A DNA stretch of 64,000 nt from Pusillimonas sp. (GCF_029263785.1 NZ_JAJUFE010000004.1:1-64000), one strand, 5' to 3'; positions 51,969 to 59,704 are shown, numbered from the stretch's first letter. Numbers and translations: made by a program. Notes: a model not told the origin generated them from the letters alone.

Positions 51969-52586
51969 TTATCGCTGCGCGTTTTTAAGGGCCAGGTGCT
52001 TCGCCTGGCAAGCCGCCACAAACTGGGCATCGTAACTCGCAAAAAGCACCACCCTGTCTTGCGCCCACTTTCTGAACAGGTCTGCCAGTACCGTACATGC
52101 GCGTGAGTCCACCCCATTGGTGGGTCCGTCAGCCACGACCACCGACGGCGTCCCAAGCGCAGCTGCAGCCAGAAAGACTTTTCGTCGCGTGCCGGTGGAC
52201 ATCTGCTCGAAACGCTTCTCGAGGTGCGGTTCCAATTCGAGTTGCGCAGCCAGATCGAGAACCTCCTGGCCGACCGACGCGCTCCTCTGGGCCGCCACCT
52301 TTTCGAACATCTCACGCCCCGTCATATCAGGGTAAAGCATGCAGTCCTCGGGAATATAGGCAAGCCGCCCTTTCGCCGCTTCCGGCTGCTCTCGCATGGA
52401 ATACCCGTCAATCCAGATATCGCCCTGACCAAGGGGCAAGCGTCCTGCCACAAGCGACAGGAAGGTGCTTTTCCCGGTGCTTTCTTCTTCGCTGAGCGCC
52501 ACACAGCCGGGGCCGAACCTGAGGTTCAACCCCTGAAAAAGTGAATGATCGCCGAACTGTTTGCCAAGGTTTTCGATACGCAACAT
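51969..52586 (-). CDS. ABC transporter ATPase-like protein with degenerate catalytic motifs
   Basis: 205 residues with the overall ABC ATPase layout but altered key residues. The Walker A region reads S-E-E-E-S-T-G38-K-S-T, so the first glycine is E33. The signature is M-S-T-G-T (129-133). Walker B reads V-V-V-A-D153-G-P-T, with Gly in place of the catalytic Glu. The H-loop reads A-S-Y-D (Y185), with Tyr in place of His. GK-S-T is kept, so nucleotide may bind, but hydrolysis is unlikely by the usual mechanism. No permease gene is adjacent. It may be a regulatory or pseudo-ATPase; decay is the alternative. Confidence 0.82.
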   Translation of the reverse strand: MLRIENLGKQFGDHSLFQGLNLRFGPGCVALSEEESTGKSTFLSLVAGRLPLGQGDIWIDGYSMREQPEAAKGRLAYIPEDCMLYPDMTGREMFEKVAAQRSASVGQEVLDLAAQLELEPHLEKRFEQMSTGTRRKVFLAAAALGTPSVVVADGPTNGVDSRACTVLADLFRKWAQDRVVLFASYDAQFVAACQAKHLALKNAQR

Positions 52587-52634
52587 GCGCCAAGTTTACC
52601 TAAAGCAGATGGTTTACGGGAAAACCCTAGTGTG

Positions 52635-52680
52635 AATTCGTTGGTGTACGGAGTAAATTAGTTGGCATACAAACCAATTT
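52635..52680. promoter_or_regulatory. Repeated operator candidate upstream of the aromatic hydroxylase
   Basis: AATTCGTTGGTGTAC (52635-52649) and AATTAGTTGGCATAC (52656-52670) are direct repeats 21 bp apart, two helical turns. The second is also one arm of an imperfect inverted repeat with CAAACCAATTT (52670-52680). They lie 42 bp before the hydroxylase start, a likely binding site for the MarR regulator at 54620. Confidence 0.55.
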
Positions 52681-52721
52681 CAGATTTATACTTCGTTCAA
52701 ATTCCTTTTCGGAGATCAGCC

Positions 52722-54623
52722 ATGCAGTTTTACCTCAACGGCTATCGCTTCGGTGACCCCGAAATCCACGACCCCGCCCCGGGGTTCGAGAACCCCTCTG
52801 ACCAGCTTCCCGAAACCGTCGATGTCCTGATCGTTGGCTCGGGCCCGGCAGGCTTGATCCTGTCTGCCCAATTGTCCAGTTTTCCTGGTTTCACCACACG
52901 CATCATCGAACGACGCGAAGGCCCTCTGCAGCTTGGGCACGCTGATGGCGTCGCCAGCCGCACTGTCGAAATGCTGGATGCCTTCGGCCTGGCCACGCGC
53001 CTGGTTCGCGAAGCCTGCTGGATCACCGAAACAGTGTTCTGGCGCCCGGATGAAAATAACCGCACGCATATCAGGCGCACGGGCCGGGTTGACGACGCGG
53101 CCACCGAGCTTTCTGAAATGCCGCATGTCATCGTCAATCAGGCTCGTCTGCAGCAGTACCTGCTGCAATACATGGAAAACTCGCCTACCCGCCTCAAGCC
53201 GGATTACGGTCTGGAGGTCGTCAAGGTTGAAGTCGGCGATTCGGGCGAATACCCGGTAACGGTCACCATGCGTCCCACCGCAGGCGGTCCCGAACGCACC
53301 ATACGTGCCAGGTATGTTGTAGGCACCGACGGCGCGCGCAGCGTGGTACGAACATCCATAGGCCGCGAACTGCACGGCGACATTGCCAACCACGCCTGGG
53401 GCGTCATGGATATCCTGGCGGTCACCGACTTCCCGGACATCCGCATCAAGGCTGCCATTCAGTCGGCAGACGAAGGCAACATCCTTCTGATTCCCCGCGA
53501 AGGCGGATATCTGGTCCGCCTGTACGTCGACCTTGGCGTGGTGGACCCTGCCCGACGCGATGAAATCCGCAACACCACTGCCGATCAGCTGATCGACATT
53601 GCGCAGAAGGTCCTTCATCCGTACACGCTCGAAGTCAAGAATGTCGTGTGGAGCTCGGTATATGAAGTCGGCCAGCGCGTTGCCGACAAGTTCGACGATG
53701 TACCTGCCGATCGAGTCGATACCCAGTTACCGCGCGTGTTCATTGCCGGCGATGCCTGCCATACCCACAGTGCGAAGGCCGGTCAGGGCATGAACGTCTC
53801 GATGCAAGATACCTTCAACCTGGGCTGGAAGCTCATTGCCGTACTGCAAGGGCGCGCCCACCCCTCGTTGCTTCACACGTATTCAGCCGAACGGCAGCCG
53901 GTTGCCAAAGAGCTGATCGATTTCGACAAGGAATGGTCGGCAATCATGGGCTCGCCACCGAAAGACCCCTTGCATCCGGAACGGGGCGGAGTCGATCCGG
54001 CCGAACTGCAGGAATACTTTGTCAGGTCGGGTCAATACACAGCAGGCCTGGCGACCCACTACCCTGCAGGCCCGTTATTCGGTACCGACGAACACCAGGC
54101 ACTGGCCAAGGGCTACACGATCGGCATGCGGTTTCACTCGGCACCAGTTGTGCAGGTAGCCGATGCCAAGCCCGTTCATCTCGGACACGTGCATCGCGCT
54201 GACGGCGCATGGCGGCTTTACGCATTCGCCGATGCCGATGCCACGAAGCTGAACAGCCTCATGAACTGGCTCTCCGACTCTGACGAATCACCTGTCAGGC
54301 GTTACACTCCCGCCGGAGCCGATCCGGACAGCATCATCGACGTCCGTGCGATCTATCAACAGCCGCACCACGAAATCGCAATCGACAAGCTCCCGGCCAT
54401 GCTGTTGCCACGCAAAGGGCGCTTCGGACTGATCGATTACGAGAAAGTCTTCAGTCCCGATCCCGGCAAGGACAATATTTTTGACCTGCGCGGTGTCGAC
54501 CGTACACAAGGGGCTATGGTGCTAGTGCGACCCGACCAATATGTCGCGCATGTTTTGCCGCTGGATGCACACGACACGCTGGCGGCGTTCTTCGCGCGAT
54601 TCATGCTCGAGCCCCGCGAGTGA
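52722..54623 (+). CDS. mobA: FAD-dependent aromatic hydroxylase, 3-hydroxybenzoate 4-monooxygenase (MobA)-like
   Basis: 633 residues from the ATG at 52722, with GGAG 7 nt upstream. The FAD motif GSGPAGL lies near 39-45, the DG-type motif in VVGTDGARSVVRTS, and the second FAD motif in FIAGDACHTHSAKAGQGMN. The C-terminal thioredoxin-like domain is that of phenol 2-monooxygenase enzymes. The N-terminus (MQFYLNGYRFGDP) resembles MobA of Comamonas, which makes protocatechuate from 3-hydroxybenzoate. Phenol hydroxylase is the alternative. The next gene is a MarR regulator, as in mob clusters. Confidence 0.82.
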   Translation: MQFYLNGYRFGDPEIHDPAPGFENPSDQLPETVDVLIVGSGPAGLILSAQLSSFPGFTTRIIERREGPLQLGHADGVASRTVEMLDAFGLATRLVREACWITETVFWRPDENNRTHIRRTGRVDDAATELSEMPHVIVNQARLQQYLLQYMENSPTRLKPDYGLEVVKVEVGDSGEYPVTVTMRPTAGGPERTIRARYVVGTDGARSVVRTSIGRELHGDIANHAWGVMDILAVTDFPDIRIKAAIQSADEGNILLIPREGGYLVRLYVDLGVVDPARRDEIRNTTADQLIDIAQKVLHPYTLEVKNVVWSSVYEVGQRVADKFDDVPADRVDTQLPRVFIAGDACHTHSAKAGQGMNVSMQDTFNLGWKLIAVLQGRAHPSLLHTYSAERQPVAKELIDFDKEWSAIMGSPPKDPLHPERGGVDPAELQEYFVRSGQYTAGLATHYPAGPLFGTDEHQALAKGYTIGMRFHSAPVVQVADAKPVHLGHVHRADGAWRLYAFADADATKLNSLMNWLSDSDESPVRRYTPAGADPDSIIDVRAIYQQPHHEIAIDKLPAMLLPRKGRFGLIDYEKVFSPDPGKDNIFDLRGVDRTQGAMVLVRPDQYVAHVLPLDAHDTLAAFFARFMLEPRE

Positions 54624-55042
54624 GCAAGCTGGCAAAAATCCTGCCGCACACCGGATCGCTGATCCGGCGTGCGCAGCAGCGTCATGCGGCTGAATGGCTG
54701 CGTCTGGTACCGACCACGATTACCAGCGTCCAGTTCGCGGCGCTGGCGTTTCTGGCCGAGACGCCGGGTGCCAGTCAACGCGAGTTGGGCGACGCGCTTG
54801 AAATCGACCGTTCCACCGTAGCAGATCTGGCCGCCCGCCTAGAGCGCCACGGTCTGGTTGTGCGCGAGCAGGATCAAACTGACCGCCGTCGAAACGTCCT
54901 GCGTGTCACCCCTGAAGGCCTGCGCGAAATGAAACGCCTGCGCCCCCATGTTGACAAGGTCGAAGAAGCCCTGACCCGAACCTTGTCGCCATCCGAGGTC
55001 ACCCAGTTACGCACCCTGCTTTTGCGACTTCTCGAAGACTGA
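54620..55042 (+). CDS. mobR: MarR family transcriptional regulator (MobR-like)
   Basis: 140 residues starting at a GTG that overlaps the hydroxylase stop (GTGA). The winged helix spans about 30-100 (ASQRELGDALEIDRSTVADL; QDQTDRRRNVLRVTPEG). MarR proteins of this kind release DNA on binding an aromatic ligand. In Comamonas, MobR controls mobA in response to 3-hydroxybenzoate, and I infer the same here. Being translationally coupled to its target gene implies feedback. Confidence 0.85.
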   Translation: MSKLAKILPHTGSLIRRAQQRHAAEWLRLVPTTITSVQFAALAFLAETPGASQRELGDALEIDRSTVADLAARLERHGLVVREQDQTDRRRNVLRVTPEGLREMKRLRPHVDKVEEALTRTLSPSEVTQLRTLLLRLLED

Positions 55043-55090
55043 CATCGCTACGCGTGCCGGCTTGCCTGGCGGCGAAAATCGGCATGCAGG

Positions 55091-55096
55091 TATAAT
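55091..55096 (+). promoter_or_regulatory. -10 element of yhhQ
   Basis: A consensus TATAAT; no good -35 at 16-18 bp. The predicted start (about 55102) lies just before the riboswitch aptamer. Confidence 0.5.
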
Positions 55097-55109
55097 GCCA
55101 GCACGCATT

Positions 55110-55142
55110 CCATGGGTTCCCTAACCCCATCCAACAAAAAGG
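55110..55142 (+). promoter_or_regulatory. preQ1-I riboswitch (translational)
   Basis: The RNA has stem P1 AUGGG/CCCAU (55112-55116 with 55126-55130), a loop UUCCCUAAC holding the ligand-pairing cytosine C55125, and an A-rich tail CCAACAAAAAGG that ends in the Shine-Dalgarno sequence. C/U residues of the loop can pair with the GG of that tail in the H-type pseudoknot that hides the ribosome site when preQ1 is bound. The GGG...UAACCCCA and AACAAAA parts match the known Thermoanaerobacter preQ1-I aptamer from memory. It lies directly before the queuosine-precursor transporter gene. Confidence 0.85.
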
Positions 55143-55148
55143 CACATG

Positions 55149-55817
55149 ATGTCAATTCAATCCCACCCGCAATCGCGGGAATCGTTTTATCTTTCCCTCC
55201 TCGTCGCCTTCCATATAGTGGTCGTCATCGCCAGTAATTATCTGGTTCAGCTGCCCATCGACCTGTTTGGCTTTCACAGCACCTGGGGTGCATTCAGCTT
55301 TCCTTTCATTTTCCTTGCCACCGATCTGACAGTCCGGCTCATTGGCAAATCACAAGCCCGTCACGTCATTACCCGCGCCATGATCCCGGCATTGATAGCA
55401 TCGTACGTCGTGTCGGTCCTGTTCCACGAAGGGCAATTCAACGGTTTCGGCTCTTTGGGTGAGTTCAACACCTTCGTGTTCCGCATCGCCTTTGCCAGTT
55501 TTGCCGCGTATGTGTTGGGTCAGTTACTGGATGTGCAGGTGTTTGACCGCATGCGACGCAGCTATGTGCAGTGGTGGGTGGCCCCTGCCGCCGCATCCGT
55601 GGCGGGCCAGGCATTCGACACGGCGGCATTCTTCAGCATCGCGTTCTGGCGCAGCAGCAATCCCTTCATGGCAGCCAACTGGATTGAAATAGCATTGGTG
55701 GACTACGTCATCAAGCTGTTGGTCAGCCTGCTGCTGTTTGTCCCCATGTATGGCATTGCGTTGAACGCCATCGTCAGAATGATGAAGCGCGGTACGGCCT
55801 TGCCCAGTGCCGCGTAA
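55149..55817 (+). CDS. yhhQ: Queuosine precursor transporter YhhQ (VUT family)
   Basis: 222 residues from the ATG at 55149, chosen because AAGG lies 6 nt upstream; the ATG one codon earlier is only 3 nt away. About six membrane helices, with the family segments NYLVQLPIDLFGFHSTWGAF, ATDLTVRLIGK and QAFDTAAFFSIAFW. It imports preQ0 or preQ1 for queuosine in tRNA wobble positions. Control by the preQ1 riboswitch gives feedback on uptake. Confidence 0.94.
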   Translation: MSIQSHPQSRESFYLSLLVAFHIVVVIASNYLVQLPIDLFGFHSTWGAFSFPFIFLATDLTVRLIGKSQARHVITRAMIPALIASYVVSVLFHEGQFNGFGSLGEFNTFVFRIAFASFAAYVLGQLLDVQVFDRMRRSYVQWWVAPAAASVAGQAFDTAAFFSIAFWRSSNPFMAANWIEIALVDYVIKLLVSLLLFVPMYGIALNAIVRMMKRGTALPSAA

Positions 55818-55825
55818 TTCATGCC

Positions 55826-56305
55826 TTATTCGGCGCGCACGCGGCCGGTCGCCTGAAGTTCGTGCCGCACTTGTTCAAGAATGCGGCAGAATACTGTCGC
55901 CGGCAGGGAGGTTGTCGGCGATTCGGCCTCGCCAGTCTCGTGGACAAGCTTGCTCCCGACCGTTGACAGCAACACCTGGGCCAAACCGGCATTCTGTGCT
56001 ACCCGGGCACGAATGGCGCGTTCGATCAGGGCGTGGTGCCGCGCCGAACCATACTCCAGGCGCTCGCCCTGCCAGTATGCTCCGCTGCGATCAGCCTCAG
56101 CTCCCAGATTCTTGGCATCCCAACCGTGAAGCACAAATGCGCGATCACGACGCGGGTCGCTTTCGGGAAACTTTATGCCCTGGATGAAACCTTCGATGGA
56201 AGCAAACAGGATACCGTCAAGGGTAAAGGGGGAAAGCAGGAAATTGGAAAGCGCAACGCCCCGCCAATCCTGGGAAGTGATCGAAATATTCAGTGTTTTA
56301 TCCAT
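55826..56305 (-). CDS. NADAR-superfamily-like protein
   Basis: 159 residues. The block ASIEGFIQGIKFPESDP and the later IERAIRARVAQNAGLAQVLL plus GSKLVHETG match the pattern of the NADAR/YbiA fold (helical protein of about 150 residues). YbiA removes riboflavin intermediates by N-glycosidic cleavage; other members process ADP-ribose derivatives. Conserved glutamate and tryptophan candidates are E38, W62 and W78. It is convergent with yhhQ, 8 bp apart. Assignment is by motif memory, so moderate certainty. Confidence 0.6.
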   Translation of the reverse strand: MDKTLNISITSQDWRGVALSNFLLSPFTLDGILFASIEGFIQGIKFPESDPRRDRAFVLHGWDAKNLGAEADRSGAYWQGERLEYGSARHHALIERAIRARVAQNAGLAQVLLSTVGSKLVHETGEAESPTTSLPATVFCRILEQVRHELQATGRVRAE

Positions 56306-56529
56306 CGCCTGCGCATATCAGATTAAGGGTAAGCAAATACAGGCCGAGACTGATCACTAAAGCCTGTGCCGTTGTGTATAATAGCGGACTTGGCTTCTTG
56401 GCCCCCAGCACGAAAGAAATATGTGCGAACCTTGGGTGCAGTAACAGAAGCCAGACAACAGATAAGAACACCAGCTGAAACAGGCGCGCTTGTAAAGCAA
56501 CCTGCAATACAGCAGCCGGTGTCCTTGGG

Positions 56530-56603
56530 CGCAATGGCAGAGTGGTTATGCAGCGGATTGCAAATCCGTGTACCCCGGTTCGATTCCGAGTTGCGCCTCC
56601 ATC
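56530..56603 (+). tRNA. tRNA-Cys (anticodon GCA), CCA encoded
   Basis: 74 nt with acceptor GGCGCAA/TTGCGCC, anticodon arm CGGAT-TGCAA-ATCCG exposing GCA, T arm CCGGTTCGATTCCG(A)G and encoded CCA. A TATAAT at 56377-56382 may belong to its promoter, about 140 bp upstream. Confidence 0.96.
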
Positions 56604-56811
56604 ATCCTTGCATTTTCTTGCAAACGTTCCCGTAAAATCCTTCAGTCGCTTCGGTGCATTTCGCGGCTATGAAGCCCCGTCCACGCTGATCGCTCTGCAC
56701 GAATCACAATTAGCTGATTGGTACTTGCTGACCGGGGTCGGATTGAAGTCGCGCATCTTTAATAGTAAAAAGTTCGCCAGTCAACATTATGGTTTTACAA
56801 GGACGGGAACC

Positions 56812-57309
56812 ATGAAAAGGTACACGGTGGATTTGTCGCAGTACCCCGAGCTGGTCGTCATTTACCTGGGCATGCGAGTAAACATGTTTCGCGGCGTGAA
56901 GACTCTACTTGGCTTTGGACCCAAGATTGCGGCGGTCGGCAAGGAAAAGCCCGACGGGCTGTTGGCGCACGAAAACATCGTGTATTCGATTTTCCCCCTG
57001 CATATTGGCATGCGCCAATACTGGCGAGACTTCGAAAGCCTCGAGAAGTGGGCTCGGTCAGAGCCGCATCGCAAGTGGTGGAGGGACTTTCTCAAGGACT
57101 CGAAGGGAACCGGCTTCTGGCACGAGACCTATCTTAAGAGTGGAGGCATGGAGGCGGTGTATGTCGATGTACCTGACCGCTTTGGCTTACGCGCTTTCGC
57201 GCCTGAGGTCGAAGCCCGTGGCTCGATGTTTTCTGCACGCCAACGCTCAGGGCGTACCAGCGAACCCGGACCGGCGCCTGTCGTGGCTGAAGATGAGTTC
57301 TACCAGTAA
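56812..57309 (+). CDS. DUF4188 family protein
   Basis: 165 residues from the ATG at 56812; the frame is open further back through tRNA-Cys but that part is not protein-coding. The family start MKRYTVDLSQYPELVVIYLG is followed by MRVNMFRGVKTLLGFGPKI, LRQYWRDFESLEKWAR-like text and GTGFWHETYLKSGGMEAVYVD. DUF4188 proteins belong to the dimeric alpha/beta-barrel (monooxygenase-like) group; function unknown. It precedes the DUF2141 gene by 12 bp. Confidence 0.88.
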   Translation: MKRYTVDLSQYPELVVIYLGMRVNMFRGVKTLLGFGPKIAAVGKEKPDGLLAHENIVYSIFPLHIGMRQYWRDFESLEKWARSEPHRKWWRDFLKDSKGTGFWHETYLKSGGMEAVYVDVPDRFGLRAFAPEVEARGSMFSARQRSGRTSEPGPAPVVAEDEFYQ

Positions 57310-57321
57310 CCACGGATCATC

Positions 57322-57774
57322 ATGGTGAAGCGCCAGCATATTGTCCAGAAGAATCTGCCTCGGGTCATAGCCGCCAGCCTGTTGCTGTCTCTTGCCGGCC
57401 CGGCGTGGGCTGCCTCTTTAAGCGCCCAGGTAAGTCAGGCAAAAAGCGACCAGGGCGTGGTCCGTTGCGGCCTGTTCAAGGAAGCTGCCACCTGGAGAAT
57501 TGAGGAACAGGCATTGCGTACCGTTGAAGCGTCGCTGCACGGCGGTCAGGCCACATGCGATTTCGGCGAGGTTCCGCCTGGCGATTACGCTATCGCCGCC
57601 TTCCATGCTGAACAGGGCGAAACAAAAGTCAGCTATGGTTTCCTGGGCAAGCCAAAACAAGGTGTGGGCTTTTCAAACAACCCATCGATTACCTTTGGTC
57701 CTCCGGACTTCGACGAAGCCTTGTTCAAGATACAGGCCCAGCCCGTCTCGCTTTCAATTCAACTCAAGTACTGA
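57322..57774 (+). CDS. DUF2141 family secreted protein
   Basis: 150 residues. A signal peptide (RVIAASLLLSLAGPAWA) leads to a beta-rich domain with CGLFKEAATWRIE, CDFGEVPPGDYAIAAFHAE and GFSNNPSITFGPPDFDEALF, the DUF2141 pattern. Two cysteines (about 49 and 76) may form a disulfide. Function unknown; periplasmic or extracellular. A hairpin with 10-bp arms (57783-57818) lies between it and the convergent small gene. Confidence 0.87.
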   Translation: MVKRQHIVQKNLPRVIAASLLLSLAGPAWAASLSAQVSQAKSDQGVVRCGLFKEAATWRIEEQALRTVEASLHGGQATCDFGEVPPGDYAIAAFHAEQGETKVSYGFLGKPKQGVGFSNNPSITFGPPDFDEALFKIQAQPVSLSIQLKY

Positions 57775-57782
57775 AAAAGCTA

Positions 57783-57818
57783 CGGGACGTATTGGCAAAC
57801 CAGTGCCTATACGTCCCG
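57783..57818. terminator. Hairpin between convergent genes
   Basis: CGGGACGTAT and ATACGTCCCG are perfect 10-bp arms with a 16-nt loop. No clear U run on either side. Confidence 0.5.
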
Positions 57819-57844
57819 CAATGAAAAGCCGTTAAATCTTGATA

Positions 57845-57991
57845 TCAGGGAGAGCGTCCCGTAATCAGGCGGATAAGGACCATCACAATGGCCACCACTA
57901 TCAAGATATGAATGAAACCGCCCACGGTGTACGAGGTGACCAGTCCCAGAAGCCAGAGAATCAGTAGAATCACTGCAATCGTATAAAGCAT
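57845..57991 (-). CDS. Lmo0937-family small membrane protein
   Basis: 48 residues from the ATG at 57991, with AAAGGAAAAT upstream. Two hydrophobic helices (LYTIAVILLILWLLGLVTSY; HILIVVAIVMVLIRLI) fill nearly the whole protein, the pattern of the Lmo0937 family, which is often stress-induced. Function unknown. The gap 57992-58334 holds the sigma-54-like site below and otherwise no gene. Confidence 0.88.
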   Translation of the reverse strand: MLYTIAVILLILWLLGLVTSYTVGGFIHILIVVAIVMVLIRLITGRSP

Positions 57992-58274
57992 GGCATTTTC
58001 CTTTCTTTGCGTTGTTGAAAACCCGGACAGGAGCTTTGGCTTGCCTGCGCCATCGGTAATTTTTACCCTGTAAGCGCTGCTTTCCGGGTGAATAGACCCG
58101 GCCCCGCCCATCTTTCAGCCACTGTCTTCTGCCAGACTTCAATTCAGGCATCAGAGCAGTGTTGCTTCTTGCTTTGCTGCTGCTTCCTCCTTGTTGCCTA
58201 AGAAAATCGCCTGATTCTTTGCAAGTTCCGTGCCTACGTTAACGCATTTTCTTCATTGCACATAGCCCTTCAGA

Positions 58275-58290
58275 CGGCACGCTACTTGCT
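58275..58290 (+). promoter_or_regulatory. Sigma-54-type promoter upstream of the PRC-barrel gene
   Basis: CGGCACGCTACTTGCT matches TGGCACG-N4-TTGCW with one change and keeps GG and GC exactly 10 bp apart (58276-58277 and 58288-58289). The predicted start is about 58301. An AGACC/GGTCT hairpin lies in the leader. It implies control by an enhancer-binding activator. Confidence 0.6.
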
Positions 58291-58334
58291 TTGGCCTGGT
58301 AGACCTTCTTCGGTCTGTCAAACAGGAGAATGCT

Positions 58335-59165
58335 ATGACTATGAAGAAAAAGCTCGCCATCGTAGTGTGCAGTGTGCCTTTCGCGCTGGCGCCCATTGCC
58401 TATGCACAAACTGGCGGTACAGTAGAAGGCACCACCTCGCCTCAATCCGGAAACCAGACGGATATGGGTGCAGACGGCGCATCGAATTCCGGCGGCACTG
58501 CTGGTAGTGCTTCTTCCGGCAGCAACGCCTCGAGCAATGCCTCGTCGAACGGGGGCACCACCAATACCAACGACACAACATCCAGGCAGTCCTCCTCAAG
58601 TTCTGCTCCAGAATCTGGTTCATCGGCAAGTGGCAGCAGCGCGTCGTCGGCCGGATCGACCGGTGGCGATTCCACGACCTCCGGTGCCCCTGCCGGCGAT
58701 GCCGCAAGTAATGCGGGTGCCGGAAACGCTTCGGGTTCCACAACCCCAAGCGGCTCAGATACCACCCCATCCACAAGCAGTTCGTCAGGCAATTCGGCCA
58801 CCACGGGTTCAAGCGCCGGCGCCACGCCCGATCCGGCGAGTGGTGAAAGCTTTGACGCCAAACTCAAAGGAAAATCGGTCTATAACGAGAACGACGAGAA
58901 AGTGGGTGACGTCAAGGATCTTGTGATGTCTTCCGACGGTAAGGTGACTCACGTTGTTCTGGGCGTCGGCGGCTTTATCGGCGTTGGCGAACACCCCGTC
59001 GCCATCCCCTTTGACGAAATCAATACTACCGGCGACAAGCTGACCCTGCGTGGCTATACCAAAGAGAAGCTGAAGGAAATGCCGGCCTACGAATATCCGA
59101 AGGATGACCGCTCGGCCGCTCCCGCACCCGCCACTTCGGGTGCCTCACCAATGGGTCCGCGCTAA
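58335..59165 (+). CDS. Exported PRC-barrel protein with long Ser/Gly/Ala/Thr-rich region
   Basis: 276 residues. A signal peptide (KKKLAIVVCSVPFALAPIAYA) is followed by about 140 residues of low-complexity Ser, Gly, Thr, Asn and Ala, which looks like a flexible surface linker. The PRC-barrel domain (about 172-240) has KLKGKSVYNENDEKVGDVKD and VTHVVLGVGGFIGVGEHPVA. PRC barrels bind RNA, metals or partner proteins; this exported version is probably stress-related. A second ATG two codons later is possible. Confidence 0.88.
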   Translation: MTMKKKLAIVVCSVPFALAPIAYAQTGGTVEGTTSPQSGNQTDMGADGASNSGGTAGSASSGSNASSNASSNGGTTNTNDTTSRQSSSSSAPESGSSASGSSASSAGSTGGDSTTSGAPAGDAASNAGAGNASGSTTPSGSDTTPSTSSSSGNSATTGSSAGATPDPASGESFDAKLKGKSVYNENDEKVGDVKDLVMSSDGKVTHVVLGVGGFIGVGEHPVAIPFDEINTTGDKLTLRGYTKEKLKEMPAYEYPKDDRSAAPAPATSGASPMGPR

Positions 59166-59185
59166 CGGTATCTGAACATGAAAAA

Positions 59186-59207
59186 GGGCGGGCCCGGCGG
59201 CCTGCCC
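59186..59207 (+). terminator. Hairpin after the PRC-barrel gene
   Basis: GGGC-G-GGCC and GGCC-T-GCCC arms around a CGGC loop; short T tail. Confidence 0.5.
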
Positions 59208-59301
59208 CATTTCCTGCCCGGAACTACATGGGCGATTCGACCCGCACTTTGTTTAATACTACGCACCAAGTTTTACTACGGCAGTAAGTATGGAGCCAAT
59301 A

Positions 59302-59508
59302 ATGAACGATTCCACCAAGAAACCAGATGACGGCACTCCCTTCCCGACCAAGGAAGATCATCCTGACTCTCCAAGCGTGAATGCCCCTGCGCAACCTTCG
59401 ACGAAGAGATCTGAGGAAGAACGCCTGGATGAGGGGCTTGAAGAGACATTTCCGGCGAGTGATCCGATCTCGATCAACACAGAAAAAGACAAAAAGAAAG
59501 CAGGCTGA
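59302..59508 (+). CDS. Small acidic protein with L-x-E-x-F-P-A-S-D-P-I motif
   Basis: 68 residues from the ATG at 59302, with GGAG 6 nt upstream. The C-terminal motif DEGLEETFPASDPISI is widespread in short proteobacterial proteins of unknown role, and the rest is hydrophilic and probably disordered. It sits in the small stress-type gene group. Its last codons form a hairpin with the following CAGCCTGCTT. Confidence 0.8.
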   Translation: MNDSTKKPDDGTPFPTKEDHPDSPSVNAPAQPSTKRSEEERLDEGLEETFPASDPISINTEKDKKKAG

Positions 59509-59560
59509 ATCAGCCTGCTTCGATTAGCCCGATAGGGCTTCCGGGATGCAATGCGGCGGA

Positions 59561-59704
59561 TTAATCTTTTTCGTCGCGCTTGCTTTTGGACTGCTGATTT
59601 GACTCGCGGCTGCCTTCGTTCTTGGAGCGATCAGCGTCGGGCGCGACCCAGTTCAGGGGTTCGATCACAAAAGGGGGTTTTTTCTGTGTCGGCTTTTTCG
59701 ACAT
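59561..59704 (-). CDS. Small basic hydrophilic protein (47 residues)
   Basis: Reading leftward from the ATG at 59704, which has AAGGAGAG 8 nt upstream, the frame MSKKPTQKKPPFVIEPLNWV... runs to a TAA at 59563-59561. It is rich in Lys, Asp, Ser and Asn, with no membrane segment. I do not recognise it, but the ribosome site, codon use and isolation from overlapping genes support it as real. Confidence 0.65.
   Translation of the reverse strand: MSKKPTQKKPPFVIEPLNWVAPDADRSKNEGSRESNQQSKSKRDEKD

Noticed and set aside
56542-56811. N-terminal extension of the DUF4188 gene
   Set aside because: It runs through tRNA-Cys; the family start is at 56812.
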